Source: Bacteroidota bacterium
GTDB lineage: Bacteria; Bacteroidota; Bacteroidia; Chitinophagales; Chitinophagaceae
Direction of reading: 5' to 3'
DNA length: 43,820 bases
Assembly: GCA_018268075.1 (NCBI GenBank)
Contig: JAFDXH010000176.1
Location: 1-43,820, forward strand
The notes under the pieces were generated by a model. It saw only the letters and a program-made list of their open reading frames with translations, did no database searches and had not been told where the DNA came from. Shown piece by piece: positions 1 through 9,237 of this stretch. Position 1 is the first letter of the stretch. The number at the start of each line of letters is the position of its first letter. The position numbers and the translations under genes are program-made.

Positions 1-388
1 GAAAAGCTACGCTGCCACTAGTACCACGTGCACCATTATTTTTATTAAAGTGCATTCGTACATTGGCCACTGTTCTCGTCGGATTATCTGTGGCCGTTTC
101 TACCAATACGGCAATACCATGAGGTGCGTAGCCCTCATATACCTCTTCATGGTAGTCTGTTTTATCTTTACCCATTGCACGCTTAATAGCGGCTTCCACA
201 CGGTCTTTGGGCATATTCACCGCCTTAGCATTAATGACGCATCTGCGCAAAGCAGAATTATTATCGGGGTCAGGCCCACCCTGCTTTACTGCTATATCTA
301 TCTCTTTGCCAATACGGGTAAATTGTTTGGCCATTTTGTCCCACCGTGCAAACATGGTGGATTTCCTTACTTCAAATATTCTTCCCAT
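1..388 (-). CDS. yebC: YebC/PmpR family transcriptional regulator (3' end cut by window edge)
   Basis: Reverse-strand reading from the ATG at 388 gives 129 residues starting [20 protein letters not shown] and continuing through [26 protein letters not shown] and [20 protein letters not shown], which are the conserved blocks of the YebC/TACO1 family. The MGRIFEVRK start is the form usual in Bacteroidota, where the protein is about 240 residues, so roughly the first half is present and the rest lies outside the window. Family members are DNA-binding regulators, and recent work on the family also links it to translation of proline-rich stretches. It is transcribed away from the aspartate kinase gene; a TAnnTTTG box on this strand lies about 50 bp upstream. 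The identification is firm; its role in this organism is inferred from the family. Confidence 0.93.
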   Translation of the reverse strand, partial: MGRIFEVRKSTMFARWDKMAKQFTRIGKEIDIAVKQGGPDPDNNSALRRCVINAKAVNMPKDRVEAAIKRAMGKDKTDYHEEVYEGYAPHGIAVLVETATDNPTRTVANVRMHFNKNNGARGTSGSVAF

Positions 389-441
389 CTCTGTACTATT
401 TTTTTAGAAAAAAACCATCGCTTTTTAAGATGCGATTGCCG

Positions 442-449
442 CAAATCTA
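442..449 (-). promoter_or_regulatory. candidate -7 box for yebC
   Basis: The minus strand reads TAGATTTG, an exact match to the Bacteroidota TAnnTTTG -7 element, 53 bp before the yebC ATG. No good TTTG -33 element was seen at the expected spacing. Confidence 0.45.
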
Positions 450-490
450 AAATCTTCTATCTAATTAGGAAAAAAAATCCCTTTATCCAC

Positions 491-498
491 TACTTTTG
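491..498 (+). promoter_or_regulatory. candidate -7 box for aspartate kinase
   Basis: TACTTTTG matches TAnnTTTG and lies 64 bp before the aspartate kinase ATG in the divergent yebC/lysC gap. The -33 element is not evident. Confidence 0.5.
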
Positions 499-562
499 CT
501 AAAGGCACAAAAAGATTCACCAACCGGATTTTTTAAAAATGCCCATATAAAATATACAGCAA

Positions 563-1882
563 ATGAAAGTGATGAAATTTGGCGGTACCAGCGTAGGGAA
601 ACCAGAGAGAATGGAAATCATTAAAGGACTGATTTCCAGAGATACAGAACCTAAAATTGTGGTACTGAGTGCACTAAGCGGTACTACTAATTCGCTATCG
701 GAAATCAGTAAGCAACTATCCAAAGGGAACAGGGCTTCCGCCAAGCAATCCATTGATGCACTGGAGCAGCATTACCAGAATTTTATATTGCAACTACTGC
801 ATGAAGAAACCTATTATCAAAAAGCAAAAAAGGTTTTAGAAGAGCATTTTGAATTCCTGAATATCATTCTCAAAATTTCATTTAGCGAAGCGCTCAATAA
901 AGACATCCTGGCTCAGGGTGAGCTATTAAGTACCAAGCTATTCAGCATTTACCTCTCAGAGCAATCTATACCACATATCTGGCTTTCGGCACTCGACTTT
1001 ATGACTATAGACCAGGAGGGCGAACCTCAAATAGGAAGCATAAAAGTAAAGTTGGCGCAATTGATTTCACAAAATAAGGATGCTAAATTATTTGTTACCC
1101 AAGGGTATATATGCCGCAATTCTAAAGGTGAGGTAGATAATCTGAAAAGAGGTGGAAGTGATTATAGCGCTTCGCTTATAGCGGGTGCCGTATCAGCTAC
1201 AGTTTGTGAAATATGGACCGATATAGATGGTATGCATAACAATGACCCTCGGATAGTAGATAATACTAAACCCATAAGGCAATTAAGCTTCAGTGAGGCA
1301 GCAGAATTGGCCTATTTTGGCGCTAAGATTCTGCACCCTGCGAGCATTTGGCCGGCACAATATTTCAACTTTCCTGTTAGGCTATTAAACACCATGGAGC
1401 CAGATGCACCAGGCACTTTAATTGAGAGCACCTCAGATAGCGAAGGCGTGAAAGCTATTGCAGCAAAAGATGATATTACTGCAATAAAAATAAAAAGTAC
1501 GCGCATGCTGTTGGCTTATGGTTTTCTTAGAAAGGTATTTGAAGTTTTTGAAAAATACCATACTCCAATTGATATGGTAACCACCTCTGAAGTAGCAGTA
1601 TCCCTTTCAATAGATAATGACAGCTATTTGAAAGAAATTATTAAGGAGCTGGAGCTTTATGGAAACATCACCATAGACACCGATCAGACAATAGTGTGCA
1701 TCGTTGGAAATAAAATAAGCAAAACCGAAAAAGTGTTAGCTAAGATATTTTCCAGCCTGTCTGACATACCTGTGCGGATGGTAAGTTTTGGCGGAAGCCT
1801 TCACAATATTTCTATATTGGTACACAAGAATGACAAAGAAAGAACACTCAAATTATTGAATAAAGGGCTATTTGAACAATAA
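563..1882 (+). CDS. lysC: aspartate kinase (monofunctional)
   Basis: Phosphorylates aspartate to aspartyl-phosphate, the first committed step toward lysine/diaminopimelate, threonine and methionine. The 439-residue product opens with MKVMKFGGTSVG, the amino-acid-kinase signature (KFGGTSV, residues 5-11), and has RGGSDYSASLIAGA and EIWTDIDGMHNNDPR in the catalytic half. The C-terminal part, from about residue 300 (AIKIKSTRMLLAYGFL), looks like paired ACT regulatory domains that would bind end-product amino acids. There is no homoserine dehydrogenase domain, so it is the single-function form and not a ThrA-type fusion. It is transcribed divergently from yebC and converges on the next gene with only 9 bp between the stops. 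The start is set by the signature itself. Which end product inhibits it cannot be read from the sequence. Confidence 0.93.
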   Translation: MKVMKFGGTSVGKPERMEIIKGLISRDTEPKIVVLSALSGTTNSLSEISKQLSKGNRASAKQSIDALEQHYQNFILQLLHEETYYQKAKKVLEEHFEFLNIILKISFSEALNKDILAQGELLSTKLFSIYLSEQSIPHIWLSALDFMTIDQEGEPQIGSIKVKLAQLISQNKDAKLFVTQGYICRNSKGEVDNLKRGGSDYSASLIAGAVSATVCEIWTDIDGMHNNDPRIVDNTKPIRQLSFSEAAELAYFGAKILHPASIWPAQYFNFPVRLLNTMEPDAPGTLIESTSDSEGVKAIAAKDDITAIKIKSTRMLLAYGFLRKVFEVFEKYHTPIDMVTTSEVAVSLSIDNDSYLKEIIKELELYGNITIDTDQTIVCIVGNKISKTEKVLAKIFSSLSDIPVRMVSFGGSLHNISILVHKNDKERTLKLLNKGLFEQ

Positions 1883-1891
1883 ACAGATGCC

Positions 1892-2356
1892 TCAATATTG
1901 AATCCCCGACTTTTTAAAAATAAAGCTCATCAACCACATTGGGCCAATTAAAAGGAATTGCAGATCCTTAAAAAAAGAGGGTTTCTTGCCTTCTACTTTA
2001 TGGCCGTAAAACTGGCCAATCCATGCTAATACAAAAATTAGCACACTTACAAGCCAAAGAGGAAGCCCTGTATTATTTTCAATAAGATAGCATAGCGAAA
2101 GACAAACCAAAATAAAAACGATCAAAGCCAACCCGAGTGAAAAAGAAAGCCTGAGGTAGTATAACGCTGCAAAAACAACTGCCAATACTGCTACATTCAA
2201 ACTATATCCGCCTGCTACCCAGGGTAGTTTAATGCTATATAACAACCCCACAATGGAGAAAAATATTAAAGGCACACAAATCCAATGAACAAGCTTATTT
2301 GTTTTATTTTGATGACTTTCTCCATATTCTGAAAGCCATTGGTCTACTGTTTTCAT
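1892..2356 (-). CDS. Mpo1-like / DUF962 family membrane protein
   Basis: The ATG at 2356 gives 154 residues beginning MKTVDQWLSEYGESHQNKTN followed by KLVHWICVPLI, the hallmark of the DUF962/YGL010w/Mpo1 family. In yeast, Mpo1 is an iron-dependent dioxygenase that shortens 2-hydroxy fatty acids by alpha-oxidation; the conserved His residues in the ESHQN and HW blocks are consistent with that metal-binding fold. Four hydrophobic segments follow (around residues 30-48, 55-75, 80-98, 110-125), so it should be an integral membrane protein. An in-frame ATG 24 bp upstream is possible, but the family normally begins near MKTVDQW. It is a single gene with no functional partner nearby. Activity on 2-hydroxy fatty acids is an extrapolation from the yeast protein. 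Confidence 0.8.
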   Translation of the reverse strand: MKTVDQWLSEYGESHQNKTNKLVHWICVPLIFFSIVGLLYSIKLPWVAGGYSLNVAVLAVVFAALYYLRLSFSLGLALIVFILVCLSLCYLIENNTGLPLWLVSVLIFVLAWIGQFYGHKVEGKKPSFFKDLQFLLIGPMWLMSFIFKKSGIQY

Positions 2357-2494
2357 AATAATCTTATTTATTTCATACAATATTAGGATATTTCTTTAAT
2401 CGTAAAAATTGAATCTTAGCCAAAAAGACATATAAACTTCTGATAAAATATAGATTCAGTTATTTGTATTTCGCCGGCATCATCTACAATTTTG

Positions 2495-2502
2495 TAACTT
2501 TG
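2495..2502 (+). promoter_or_regulatory. candidate -7 box for secA
   Basis: TAACTTTG matches TAnnTTTG, 88 bp before the secA ATG. A TTTG lies at 2463-2466, but 28 bp away is longer than the usual spacing of about 20 bp, so the -33 element is uncertain. Confidence 0.5.
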
Positions 2503-2590
2503 CGGCCTTGTCATTTTGGCTTAACAACATAGTGAGCACTATTTTTGACAAATAATATTCTGAACAATATTTTAATTTAATAGCATATAT

Positions 2591-5500
2591 ATGCCAGGAC
2601 TTCTCTCTGCCCTCTTTGGCGGCAATAAAAGTGAAAAAGACGTAAAAGCCATAAGGCCGTATGTTGGTAAAATTAATTCCTTTTTTGATCAATATCAGTC
2701 GCTCTCAAACGATGAGTTGAGAAATAAAACTGTTGAATTTCGCACTCGGATCAAAGACTACATTAATGATATAGATACCCAGATAGATGCATTAAACATA
2801 CAGGCAGATAAACTTGACTCTGCAGATATCTCCGGCAGAGATTCTCTTTACCAGCAGGTAGATTCTTTAAAAAAAGACCGTGATAAAAAAATAGAAGAAG
2901 TATTGATGGATATACTTCCAGAAGCATTTGCTGTAGTAAAAGAAACGGCTCGCAGGTTCAAAGAAAATGCGGAACTAATCAGTACTGCTACTCAATTGGA
3001 TCGCGACTTTAGCGTAACCAAAAAATATATTACTATAGATGGTGATAAGGTTATTTACAAAAATAAATGGATAGCCGGAGGTACAGAAGTAACGTGGAAC
3101 ATGGTTCACTACGATGTACAGTTGATTGGCGGTATCGTATTGCATCAGGGAAAAATAGCAGAGATGGCCACCGGTGAAGGTAAAACCCTTGTGTCCACCC
3201 TGCCTGCCTATCTCAATGCGCTTGCCGGGCTGGGAGTACATATAGTAACGGTAAACGACTACCTCGCCCGCCGCGATAGTGAGTGGAATGGTACACTATT
3301 CGAATGGCTGGGCCTTACAGTAGATTGTATAGATAAGCACCAACCTAACAGCGAAGAGCGCAGAAAAGCTTATGGTAGTGATATTATTTATGGCACTAAC
3401 AATGAATTTGGTTTTGACTACCTAAGAGATAATATGGTGCACTCACCAGAAGAAATGGTACAGGGCAAGCACCACTTTGCTATGGTAGATGAGGTAGATA
3501 GTGTATTAATAGATGATGCAAGAACGCCCTTAATCATTTCAGGCCCCATTCCGCGTGGCGATCAGCAAGAATTTGATCAATTGAAACCTCGGGTGGAAAA
3601 AATAGTGGAGGCACAGAAAAAGGTAACCGGAAAATTTTTAATAGACGCAAAAAAGAAAATCAGCGAGGGTAATGATGACCCCAAAGATGGCGGTCTTGCG
3701 CTCTATCGTGCTCATAGAGGGCTTCCTAAAAACAGCGCCCTCATCAAATATTTGAGTGAGCCTGGAATGAAGGTGAAATTACAAAAAACAGAAAATCATT
3801 ATCTCGCCGATCAGCAAAAGAACATGCACATCGTGGACGATGAATTATTTTTTGTAATAGACGAAAAAAATAATCAGGTACAGCTTACCGACAAAGGGAT
3901 TGCATTAATAACCGGCGCCGGCGAAGACCCCGAATTTTTTATAATGCCCGACATAGGCGTAAAGCTGGCAGAAATAGAAAAAAGTACCGCCACACCTGAA
4001 GAGAAATTAGAAAAGAAAGAAGTGCTGCTGAATGATTATTCAGTAAAGGCCGAAAGAATACACACCGTAACCCAACTGCTTAAAGCCTATACTTTATTTG
4101 AAAATGATGTAGAATACGTAGTGATAGATGGGCAGGTAAAAATAGTAGATGAGCAAACAGGCCGTATTATGGAAGGCCGCCGCTATTCAGATGGATTGCA
4201 TCAGGCTATAGAAGCGAAAGAAAATGTAAAGATAGAAAGCGCCACTCAAACCTATGCTACCATTACCTTACAGAATTATTTCAGAATGTATCACAAGCTG
4301 GCCGGCATGACCGGTACAGCAGAAACAGAAGCCGCAGAATTTTGGGATATTTATAAATTAGATGTAGTATCCATACCTACCAATGTACCCGTTATTCGCT
4401 CCGATGTGCAGGATCTTGTATTTAAAACAAAAAGAGAAAAATTTAAAGCTGTAATAGATGAGGTAGAGCAAATGGCAGCAGCCGGAAGGCCCATATTGGT
4501 AGGTACTACCTCGGTAGAAGTAAGTGAATTGCTCAGCAGAATGATGAAGCAAAAAGGCATAACCCATAATGTACTGAATGCAAAACAACACGCGAGAGAA
4601 GCGCAGGTAGTAGCAGAAGCAGGCTTAGCCGGCGCTATCACTATTGCCACTAACATGGCTGGCCGTGGTACTGATATCAAGCTTGGCCCCGGAGTAAAAG
4701 AAGCAGGCGGTCTGGCCATACTTGGTACCGAAAGGCATGAAAGCCGCCGTGTGGATAGGCAGTTGCGCGGACGTGCCGGACGCCAAGGCGATCCCGGATC
4801 ATCCAAATTTTTTGTATCGCTCGAAGATGACCTGATGCGCATGTTTGGAAGTGAAAGAATCGCATCGCTTATGGACAGGATGGGGTACAAAGAAGGCGAA
4901 GTAATTCAGCACAGCATGATCTCCAAAAGTATAGAGCGTGCACAGAAAAAAGTAGAAGAAAATAACTTTGGAATAAGAAAAAGATTGCTTGAGTATGATG
5001 ATGTGATGAACAAGCAACGTACCGTAATATATGGCAAGCGAAATCATGCATTATTTGGAGAAAGATTAGTACTCGATCTCGACAATGCATTTTATTCTGT
5101 AGCAGAAGGCATCATTAATTCTTTTAAAGAAATTGATAACCATGCAGAATTCAAACTTGCTGTGATTATGAATTTTGGCATAGATACAGCCATTTCAAAA
5201 GATGAGTTAGAGAAAGGTGATTTAATGGAACTATCCAATCGCCTGTACTACGAGGCTAAGGATCACTACAACCTTAAGAATCAGGCAATGAGCCAACAAA
5301 CATTGCCAGTGATAAAAAATATCCGTAAAGAACAAGGAAGCCATATTGTAAATGTAGCAGTACCCTTTACTGATGGTAAAAAAGCTATGCAGGCAATAGC
5401 CAACCTTGATAAAACCATTGACACCAATGGGGCTGAGCTGGTAAATGCATTGGAGAGAAGTATTACCCTTGCGTTGATAGATGACGCCTGGAAAGAACAT

Positions 5501-5923
5501 TTACGTGCCATGGACGACCTACGGCATAGCGTACAAACTGCTGGTTATGAGCAAAAAGACCCGCTCGTTATTTACAAGATTGAGGCCTTTGGCGCATTCA
5601 AGCAAATGGATGATCAAGTAAATAAAGATATTGTTTCATTCCTGGCGCACGCAAGCATACCTGTAGAGCAAAACCAACCTACACGCATTACAGAAGAAAG
5701 AAAAAGAAAAACAGATATGAGCAAGATGAGGCAGCGCAAAGAAGAATTTGTAGGCGCTTCATCAAGTGGTGGGCCTGAATATATTTCGCAAGAAAATGAT
5801 TACAATGACCCATCTGATATAAAACAGGAACCTATAAAGGTAGAGCCCAAAATAGGCCGCAATGAACCTTGCCCATGTGGTAGCGGTAAAAAATTTAAAA
5901 ATTGTCATGGCAAAGATTCCTGA
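2591..5923 (+). CDS. secA: preprotein translocase ATPase SecA
   Basis: The motor ATPase that pushes unfolded preproteins through SecYEG at the cytoplasmic membrane. The 1110-residue product has the Walker A block MATGEGKT (192-199), the DEVD Walker B block (300-303) followed by SVLIDDARTPL, the GRRYSDGLHQAIEAKE segment of the preprotein region, MAGMTGTAETEA, and the second helicase motif region NMAGRGTDIKLG with RQLRGRAGRQGDPGS. The extreme C-terminus is a complete SEC-C zinc motif (C1094, C1096, C1105, H1106), used by other SecAs to contact SecB or ribosomes. A length near 1100 residues is normal for Bacteroidota SecA, longer than the roughly 900-residue E. coli protein. It stands alone and is followed by a strong intrinsic terminator. 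Confidence 0.98.
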   Translation: MPGLLSALFGGNKSEKDVKAIRPYVGKINSFFDQYQSLSNDELRNKTVEFRTRIKDYINDIDTQIDALNIQADKLDSADISGRDSLYQQVDSLKKDRDKKIEEVLMDILPEAFAVVKETARRFKENAELISTATQLDRDFSVTKKYITIDGDKVIYKNKWIAGGTEVTWNMVHYDVQLIGGIVLHQGKIAEMATGEGKTLVSTLPAYLNALAGLGVHIVTVNDYLARRDSEWNGTLFEWLGLTVDCIDKHQPNSEERRKAYGSDIIYGTNNEFGFDYLRDNMVHSPEEMVQGKHHFAMVDEVDSVLIDDARTPLIISGPIPRGDQQEFDQLKPRVEKIVEAQKKVTGKFLIDAKKKISEGNDDPKDGGLALYRAHRGLPKNSALIKYLSEPGMKVKLQKTENHYLADQQKNMHIVDDELFFVIDEKNNQVQLTDKGIALITGAGEDPEFFIMPDIGVKLAEIEKSTATPEEKLEKKEVLLNDYSVKAERIHTVTQLLKAYTLFENDVEYVVIDGQVKIVDEQTGRIMEGRRYSDGLHQAIEAKENVKIESATQTYATITLQNYFRMYHKLAGMTGTAETEAAEFWDIYKLDVVSIPTNVPVIRSDVQDLVFKTKREKFKAVIDEVEQMAAAGRPILVGTTSVEVSELLSRMMKQKGITHNVLNAKQHAREAQVVAEAGLAGAITIATNMAGRGTDIKLGPGVKEAGGLAILGTERHESRRVDRQLRGRAGRQGDPGSSKFFVSLEDDLMRMFGSERIASLMDRMGYKEGEVIQHSMISKSIERAQKKVEENNFGIRKRLLEYDDVMNKQRTVIYGKRNHALFGERLVLDLDNAFYSVAEGIINSFKEIDNHAEFKLAVIMNFGIDTAISKDELEKGDLMELSNRLYYEAKDHYNLKNQAMSQQTLPVIKNIRKEQGSHIVNVAVPFTDGKKAMQAIANLDKTIDTNGAELVNALERSITLALIDDAWKEHLRAMDDLRHSVQTAGYEQKDPLVIYKIEAFGAFKQMDDQVNKDIVSFLAHASIPVEQNQPTRITEERKRKTDMSKMRQRKEEFVGASSSGGPEYISQENDYNDPSDIKQEPIKVEPKIGRNEPCPCGSGKKFKNCHGKDS

Positions 5924-5960
5924 CCCGTTTATAAAATAAAATTCTTAAATTTTTTTTCAT

Positions 5961-5993
5961 AAAAAAGGTAGCTATTGAGGCTGCCTTTTTTTG
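5961..5993 (+). terminator. intrinsic terminator after secA
   Basis: The stem GGTAGC / GCTGCC (one G-U pair), extended by flanking A and T runs, with loop TATTGAG, is followed by TTTTTTT. It lies 40 bp after the secA stop and separates secA from the exporter gene. Confidence 0.85.
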
Positions 5994-6119
5994 CGGGAAT
6001 TATTTTTTAACCACAAGAAGTGAAGAAGCAATATGATAGCACGCTTAACCATCCTTCATTCCTTAATGTTTTGTTTCTTTCTCATGCACCAGAAAAATCA
6101 ATATTACCTCGTTCCCCTT

Positions 6120-6127
6120 TACCTTCG
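6120..6127 (+). promoter_or_regulatory. candidate -7 box close to the exporter start
   Basis: TACCTTCG resembles TAnnTTTG with one change and ends only 9 bp before the ATG at 6137. If used, transcription would begin at or within a few bases of the start codon, implying a very short or absent leader. Confidence 0.3.
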
Positions 6128-6136
6128 CACACAATT

Positions 6137-7378
6137 ATGAAAACCAGTGCTCGATTTTTTACAATTTTTACATTAGGGTTACTTTCTGCAATGGGGGCTT
6201 TTTCTATTGATATGTACTTGCCGGGTTTTCCGGCAATAGCAAATGACCTTCATACCACAGTCGCACACATTACGCTTTCTATTACCAGTTTTTTTATAGG
6301 TATTTCTTTAGGCCAATTGATATATGGCCCACTATTAGATAAATATGGCAGAAAAAAACCAATGTATATTGGCCTTATTTTATACGTCGCCGCTTCTATA
6401 GCATGTGCTTATACTCCCACAGCAAACACCCTAATTCTCATGAGGCTCTTTCAGGCATTGGGCGCATGTTCTGGCATGGTTGCAGCTCGCGCTCTGGTAC
6501 GCGATATTTTTCCGGTGCATGAAAATGCCAAAATATTCTCCATGTTAATGCTGGTGATTGCTCTGTCGCCCATTGTAGCACCTACTCTTGGCGGATATAT
6601 GACTTCAGCATTTGGATGGCATTCAATTTTTTTGGTACTGGCTGCCATTGGTGTTACTGCACTGCTTTTTGTATATTTCAAACTCCCCACCGGATCTGTC
6701 CCAGACGCATCACTCTCATTAATGCCACGCCAAATTGTTGGTGGATTTTTGGATGTGGCAAAAGTGCCTCAATTTTATACCTATGCTTTTGCAGGCGCAA
6801 TTGCTTCCTCTGGCTTATATGCCTACATCGCAGGGTCGCCTTTTGTGTTTATGGAAATATACCGCGTGTCTGATCGGCAATACGGATGGATCTTTGCTAC
6901 CATAGCCCTTGGGCTCATTGGGGCAAGCCAAGTAAATACTATCCTGCTCAAAAAATATAGCAGTGAACAAATTACGCGTGTTACTTTATTTTGCCAATGC
7001 CTCGCGGGCGTTGCTTTGGTTGCCGGCACATGGTTTCATTTACTTGGATTGTATTCTACCATCTTTCTTATTTGGGTATTTCTAAGTACACAAGGCTTCG
7101 CCTTTCCAAATACATCTGCATTATCTCTTGCGCCATTCAGTAAGAATGCAGGTACCGCTTCAGCATTGATGGGTGCAGTACAATTGGGCATTGGCGCTAT
7201 TACTACCGCTTTGGTGAGTCTTTTGAACAATGGCACTGCTATGCCTATGGCTGCGGTTATGTGCTCGTGCGCTATATTAAGTTTTACTGTTTTATTATTT
7301 GGCCGAAGAGCTATTCGCAATAATTTCAATGAGAACAATGGGCTGCCTATTGAATTGCCATCTAATATTTCTACATAA
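6137..7378 (+). CDS. Bcr/CflA family multidrug MFS exporter
   Basis: A 413-residue major facilitator protein expected to have 12 membrane helices and to export drugs by proton antiport. The N-terminus carries the Bcr/CflA signature FSIDMYLPGFPAIANDL. It is followed by IGISLGQLIYGPLLDKYGRKKP, the family's motif A in the first cytoplasmic loop, and RLFQALGACSGMVAARALVRDIF (motif C region). The start at 6137 (MKTSARFF) was preferred over an in-frame start 117 bp upstream because the extra 39 residues are not hydrophobic and do not resemble the family. It is probably transcribed alone, since the secA terminator lies before it. The gene to its right is convergent. The substrate cannot be inferred. 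Confidence 0.9.
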   Translation: MKTSARFFTIFTLGLLSAMGAFSIDMYLPGFPAIANDLHTTVAHITLSITSFFIGISLGQLIYGPLLDKYGRKKPMYIGLILYVAASIACAYTPTANTLILMRLFQALGACSGMVAARALVRDIFPVHENAKIFSMLMLVIALSPIVAPTLGGYMTSAFGWHSIFLVLAAIGVTALLFVYFKLPTGSVPDASLSLMPRQIVGGFLDVAKVPQFYTYAFAGAIASSGLYAYIAGSPFVFMEIYRVSDRQYGWIFATIALGLIGASQVNTILLKKYSSEQITRVTLFCQCLAGVALVAGTWFHLLGLYSTIFLIWVFLSTQGFAFPNTSALSLAPFSKNAGTASALMGAVQLGIGAITTALVSLLNNGTAMPMAAVMCSCAILSFTVLLFGRRAIRNNFNENNGLPIELPSNIST

Positions 7379-7410
7379 TCTTTCGGCCTGTTTATTGAAT
7401 AAAATTAGCG

Positions 7411-8391
7411 TTAAAACATAGCATCAATAAGATTGTCGGCAGTCATATTGTGAAAATACTTTCCAATTTCAAATGCTGAAAATACCTGCCTGATAGCCGC
7501 CTCTTCATGACGAATATTTTCCAATGCCTGCTCAATTTCTGAAATATCTTTTTCATTAAAAAAGTCGCCATAAATCTTTACATGCTGTATCATACCATTT
7601 GCTACATCCAGATTCATTTCAAGAGTGCCACCATCATTTCTTACTCCCTTTTGAAAATTATAATTAGGCGATTTCCCATAGTTCCAATCCCATGTGGCAT
7701 ATTTTTCATCTCTTATCTGTTGTATAGCATTAAGGTCTGCTTTGGTAAATTCATACAGTTTGCTATCGGGTTGCGATGCAATTACATGATCCATAATTTT
7801 TTGGGTAAATTCTTCTATGGTAAGTGGGTGCTTTAAATGTTCAGAAATATTAGTAACCCTGCTGGGTATTGATTTTACCGCTTTGTCGCTATATTTCAAA
7901 GGATTTATTTTAAGAGCACCCGTTACATTTTTCATTTCTGATGTAAATAATAAAGTACCGTGATGAAGCACTTTATTCTTAAAAACATGTTCTGCATTTC
8001 CTGAAAATTTTTTCCCATCAATAGTGAGATCGTTTCTTCCTGAAAAAGCAGCATTGATCCCTAAGTTTTGCAACACCTCTAGAATAGGCATTGTATATTT
8101 TTTAAAGTCCACCATTTCGGTTGTAGTGCCCGTTTTGGTAAAAGAAAAATTCAGGTTGCCAAGATCGTGATACACTGCACCACCGCCTGAAAGCCTACGC
8201 ACTACTTTAATGTTCTTTTCCTTTACATAATCAATGTTTATTTCTGAAAGCGTATTCTGGTGCTTGCCGACAATGATTGCATTATCATTTTGCCAAAGCA
8301 TGAAGCAATCCTCATTTAGGTGCTTAAAAATATATTCGTCCGTAGCGATATTAAAATAAGGATCTGTTGATCTATGATGAATACAAAGCAT
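7411..8391 (-). CDS. lplA: lipoate-protein ligase A
   Basis: Attaches free lipoate, via lipoyl-AMP, to E2 subunits and the glycine-cleavage H protein. The 326-residue product has the family's RRLSGGGAVYHDLGNLNFSF block (65-84) and the KKFSGNAEHVF block (about 127-137) holding the conserved lysine, and ends with an accessory C-terminal domain (around 245-326) typical of LplA. The ATG at 8391 was chosen over one 102 bp upstream because MLCIHHRSTDPYFNIATDEY is the usual family start and the extra residues are unlike it. It is divergent from the YcxB-like gene and convergent with the exporter. The alternative, a LipB-type octanoyltransferase, is disfavoured by length and the accessory domain. Confidence 0.92.
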   Translation of the reverse strand: MLCIHHRSTDPYFNIATDEYIFKHLNEDCFMLWQNDNAIIVGKHQNTLSEINIDYVKEKNIKVVRRLSGGGAVYHDLGNLNFSFTKTGTTTEMVDFKKYTMPILEVLQNLGINAAFSGRNDLTIDGKKFSGNAEHVFKNKVLHHGTLLFTSEMKNVTGALKINPLKYSDKAVKSIPSRVTNISEHLKHPLTIEEFTQKIMDHVIASQPDSKLYEFTKADLNAIQQIRDEKYATWDWNYGKSPNYNFQKGVRNDGGTLEMNLDVANGMIQHVKIYGDFFNEKDISEIEQALENIRHEEAAIRQVFSAFEIGKYFHNMTADNLIDAMF

Positions 8392-8449
8392 GAAAAAATT
8401 TTTCAGCAAAGATATTAACTCACAAATTAAACCCTTACCCAGAAAACAC

Positions 8450-8482
8450 TTTGCGATACATGTGCAAATTTTATTAACTTTC
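8450..8482 (+). promoter_or_regulatory. candidate promoter for the YcxB-like gene
   Basis: TTTG at 8450-8453 and TAACTTTC at 8475-8482 are separated by 21 bp. This fits the Bacteroidota -33/-7 layout with one mismatch in the -7 box, and ends 24 bp before the ATG at 8507. Confidence 0.5.
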
Positions 8483-8506
8483 ACGATCAGCATTTATCCA
8501 TCTACA

Positions 8507-9031
8507 ATGATTACCATCACTTCTAAACTTACCCCCCCCGACCTACATAAATCCATGCAAATAATGGCACGCAATAATACATCCATATTGCTCACCAACT
8601 TTCTTGGATACATGCAATTAATTATTGGATTTGTATTGTTATCAAAAAGTTGGGTTCAGCTACATGCTTTGAGTACGAGTGGTATATTTTTTATTTTTAC
8701 AGGGTTTTTATTTGCCTTTGCACCGGCATTGATTACCAGGCTGAAAGTGCAACAGCTACTTCAAACAGAAAATGCATTCACTGAAAAAATTATTTACAAT
8801 TTTTCTACTGATGGTTATGATGCCAAGGCACAGACGTATCAACTAAATGGTGCCTGGAAAAATATTTTTCAAATAAAAGAATCCGGTCGTTATCTTTTTA
8901 TTTACCTCAATAAAAAAACGGCAATGATTATTTCAAAAAATTCATTTACCGATCAGCAATTCTCTGATTTTAAAGATATCATTAAAAATGAGGAAGGGAT
9001 TTCCTATCGTTTTGCTAAAGACAAGAAATAA
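8507..9031 (+). CDS. YcxB-like membrane protein
   Basis: A 174-residue protein with two membrane helices (around residues 28-47 and 54-75) followed by a cytoplasmic domain reading FSTDGYDAKAQTYQLNGAWK, then IFQIKESGRYLFIYLNKKTA and IISKNSF. This is the pattern of the YcxB-like C-terminal domain, a small PH-like fold of unknown function. The ATG at 8507 was preferred because a well-spaced promoter ends just upstream of it; an upstream in-frame ATG at 8390 would overlap the lplA start and place the promoter inside the gene. An eight-C tract sits in codons 9-11. No partner gene is evident. The family call is moderately confident, the function unknown. Confidence 0.7.
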   Translation: MITITSKLTPPDLHKSMQIMARNNTSILLTNFLGYMQLIIGFVLLSKSWVQLHALSTSGIFFIFTGFLFAFAPALITRLKVQQLLQTENAFTEKIIYNFSTDGYDAKAQTYQLNGAWKNIFQIKESGRYLFIYLNKKTAMIISKNSFTDQQFSDFKDIIKNEEGISYRFAKDKK

Positions 9032-9212
9032 GTGAATACAGTAAGGCGCTCAAAGGATCCCCAACCATTAAACCGGTAACAAAAGATTTCAGATGCCCTC
9101 CCTACCAATAAGCGGGATCTCCACCCATTGCCTAATCCATGAGCCGGATTTTTTTTAAATCTCTTGTATATGAAAAATACAATTCAGATACCATTTAAAA
9201 TTTGTTATCAGT

Positions 9213-9220
9213 TATCTTTG
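9213..9220 (+). promoter_or_regulatory. candidate -7 box for aspS
   Basis: TATCTTTG matches TAnnTTTG and ends 17 bp before the aspS ATG at 9238, implying a leader of only about 10 nt. The -33 element is not clear. Confidence 0.55.
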
Positions 9221-9237
9221 CCGACATTATTAAATAT

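Noticed and set aside
50-502. Plus-strand frame of 150 codons at the left end
   Set aside because: It lies antisense to the well-conserved yebC coding sequence and has no family features; its composition is that of a shadow frame.
4351-4890. Minus-strand frame of 179 codons inside secA
   Set aside because: It is opposite the conserved helicase motifs of SecA; the sequence is a low-complexity shadow without domain or start signals.
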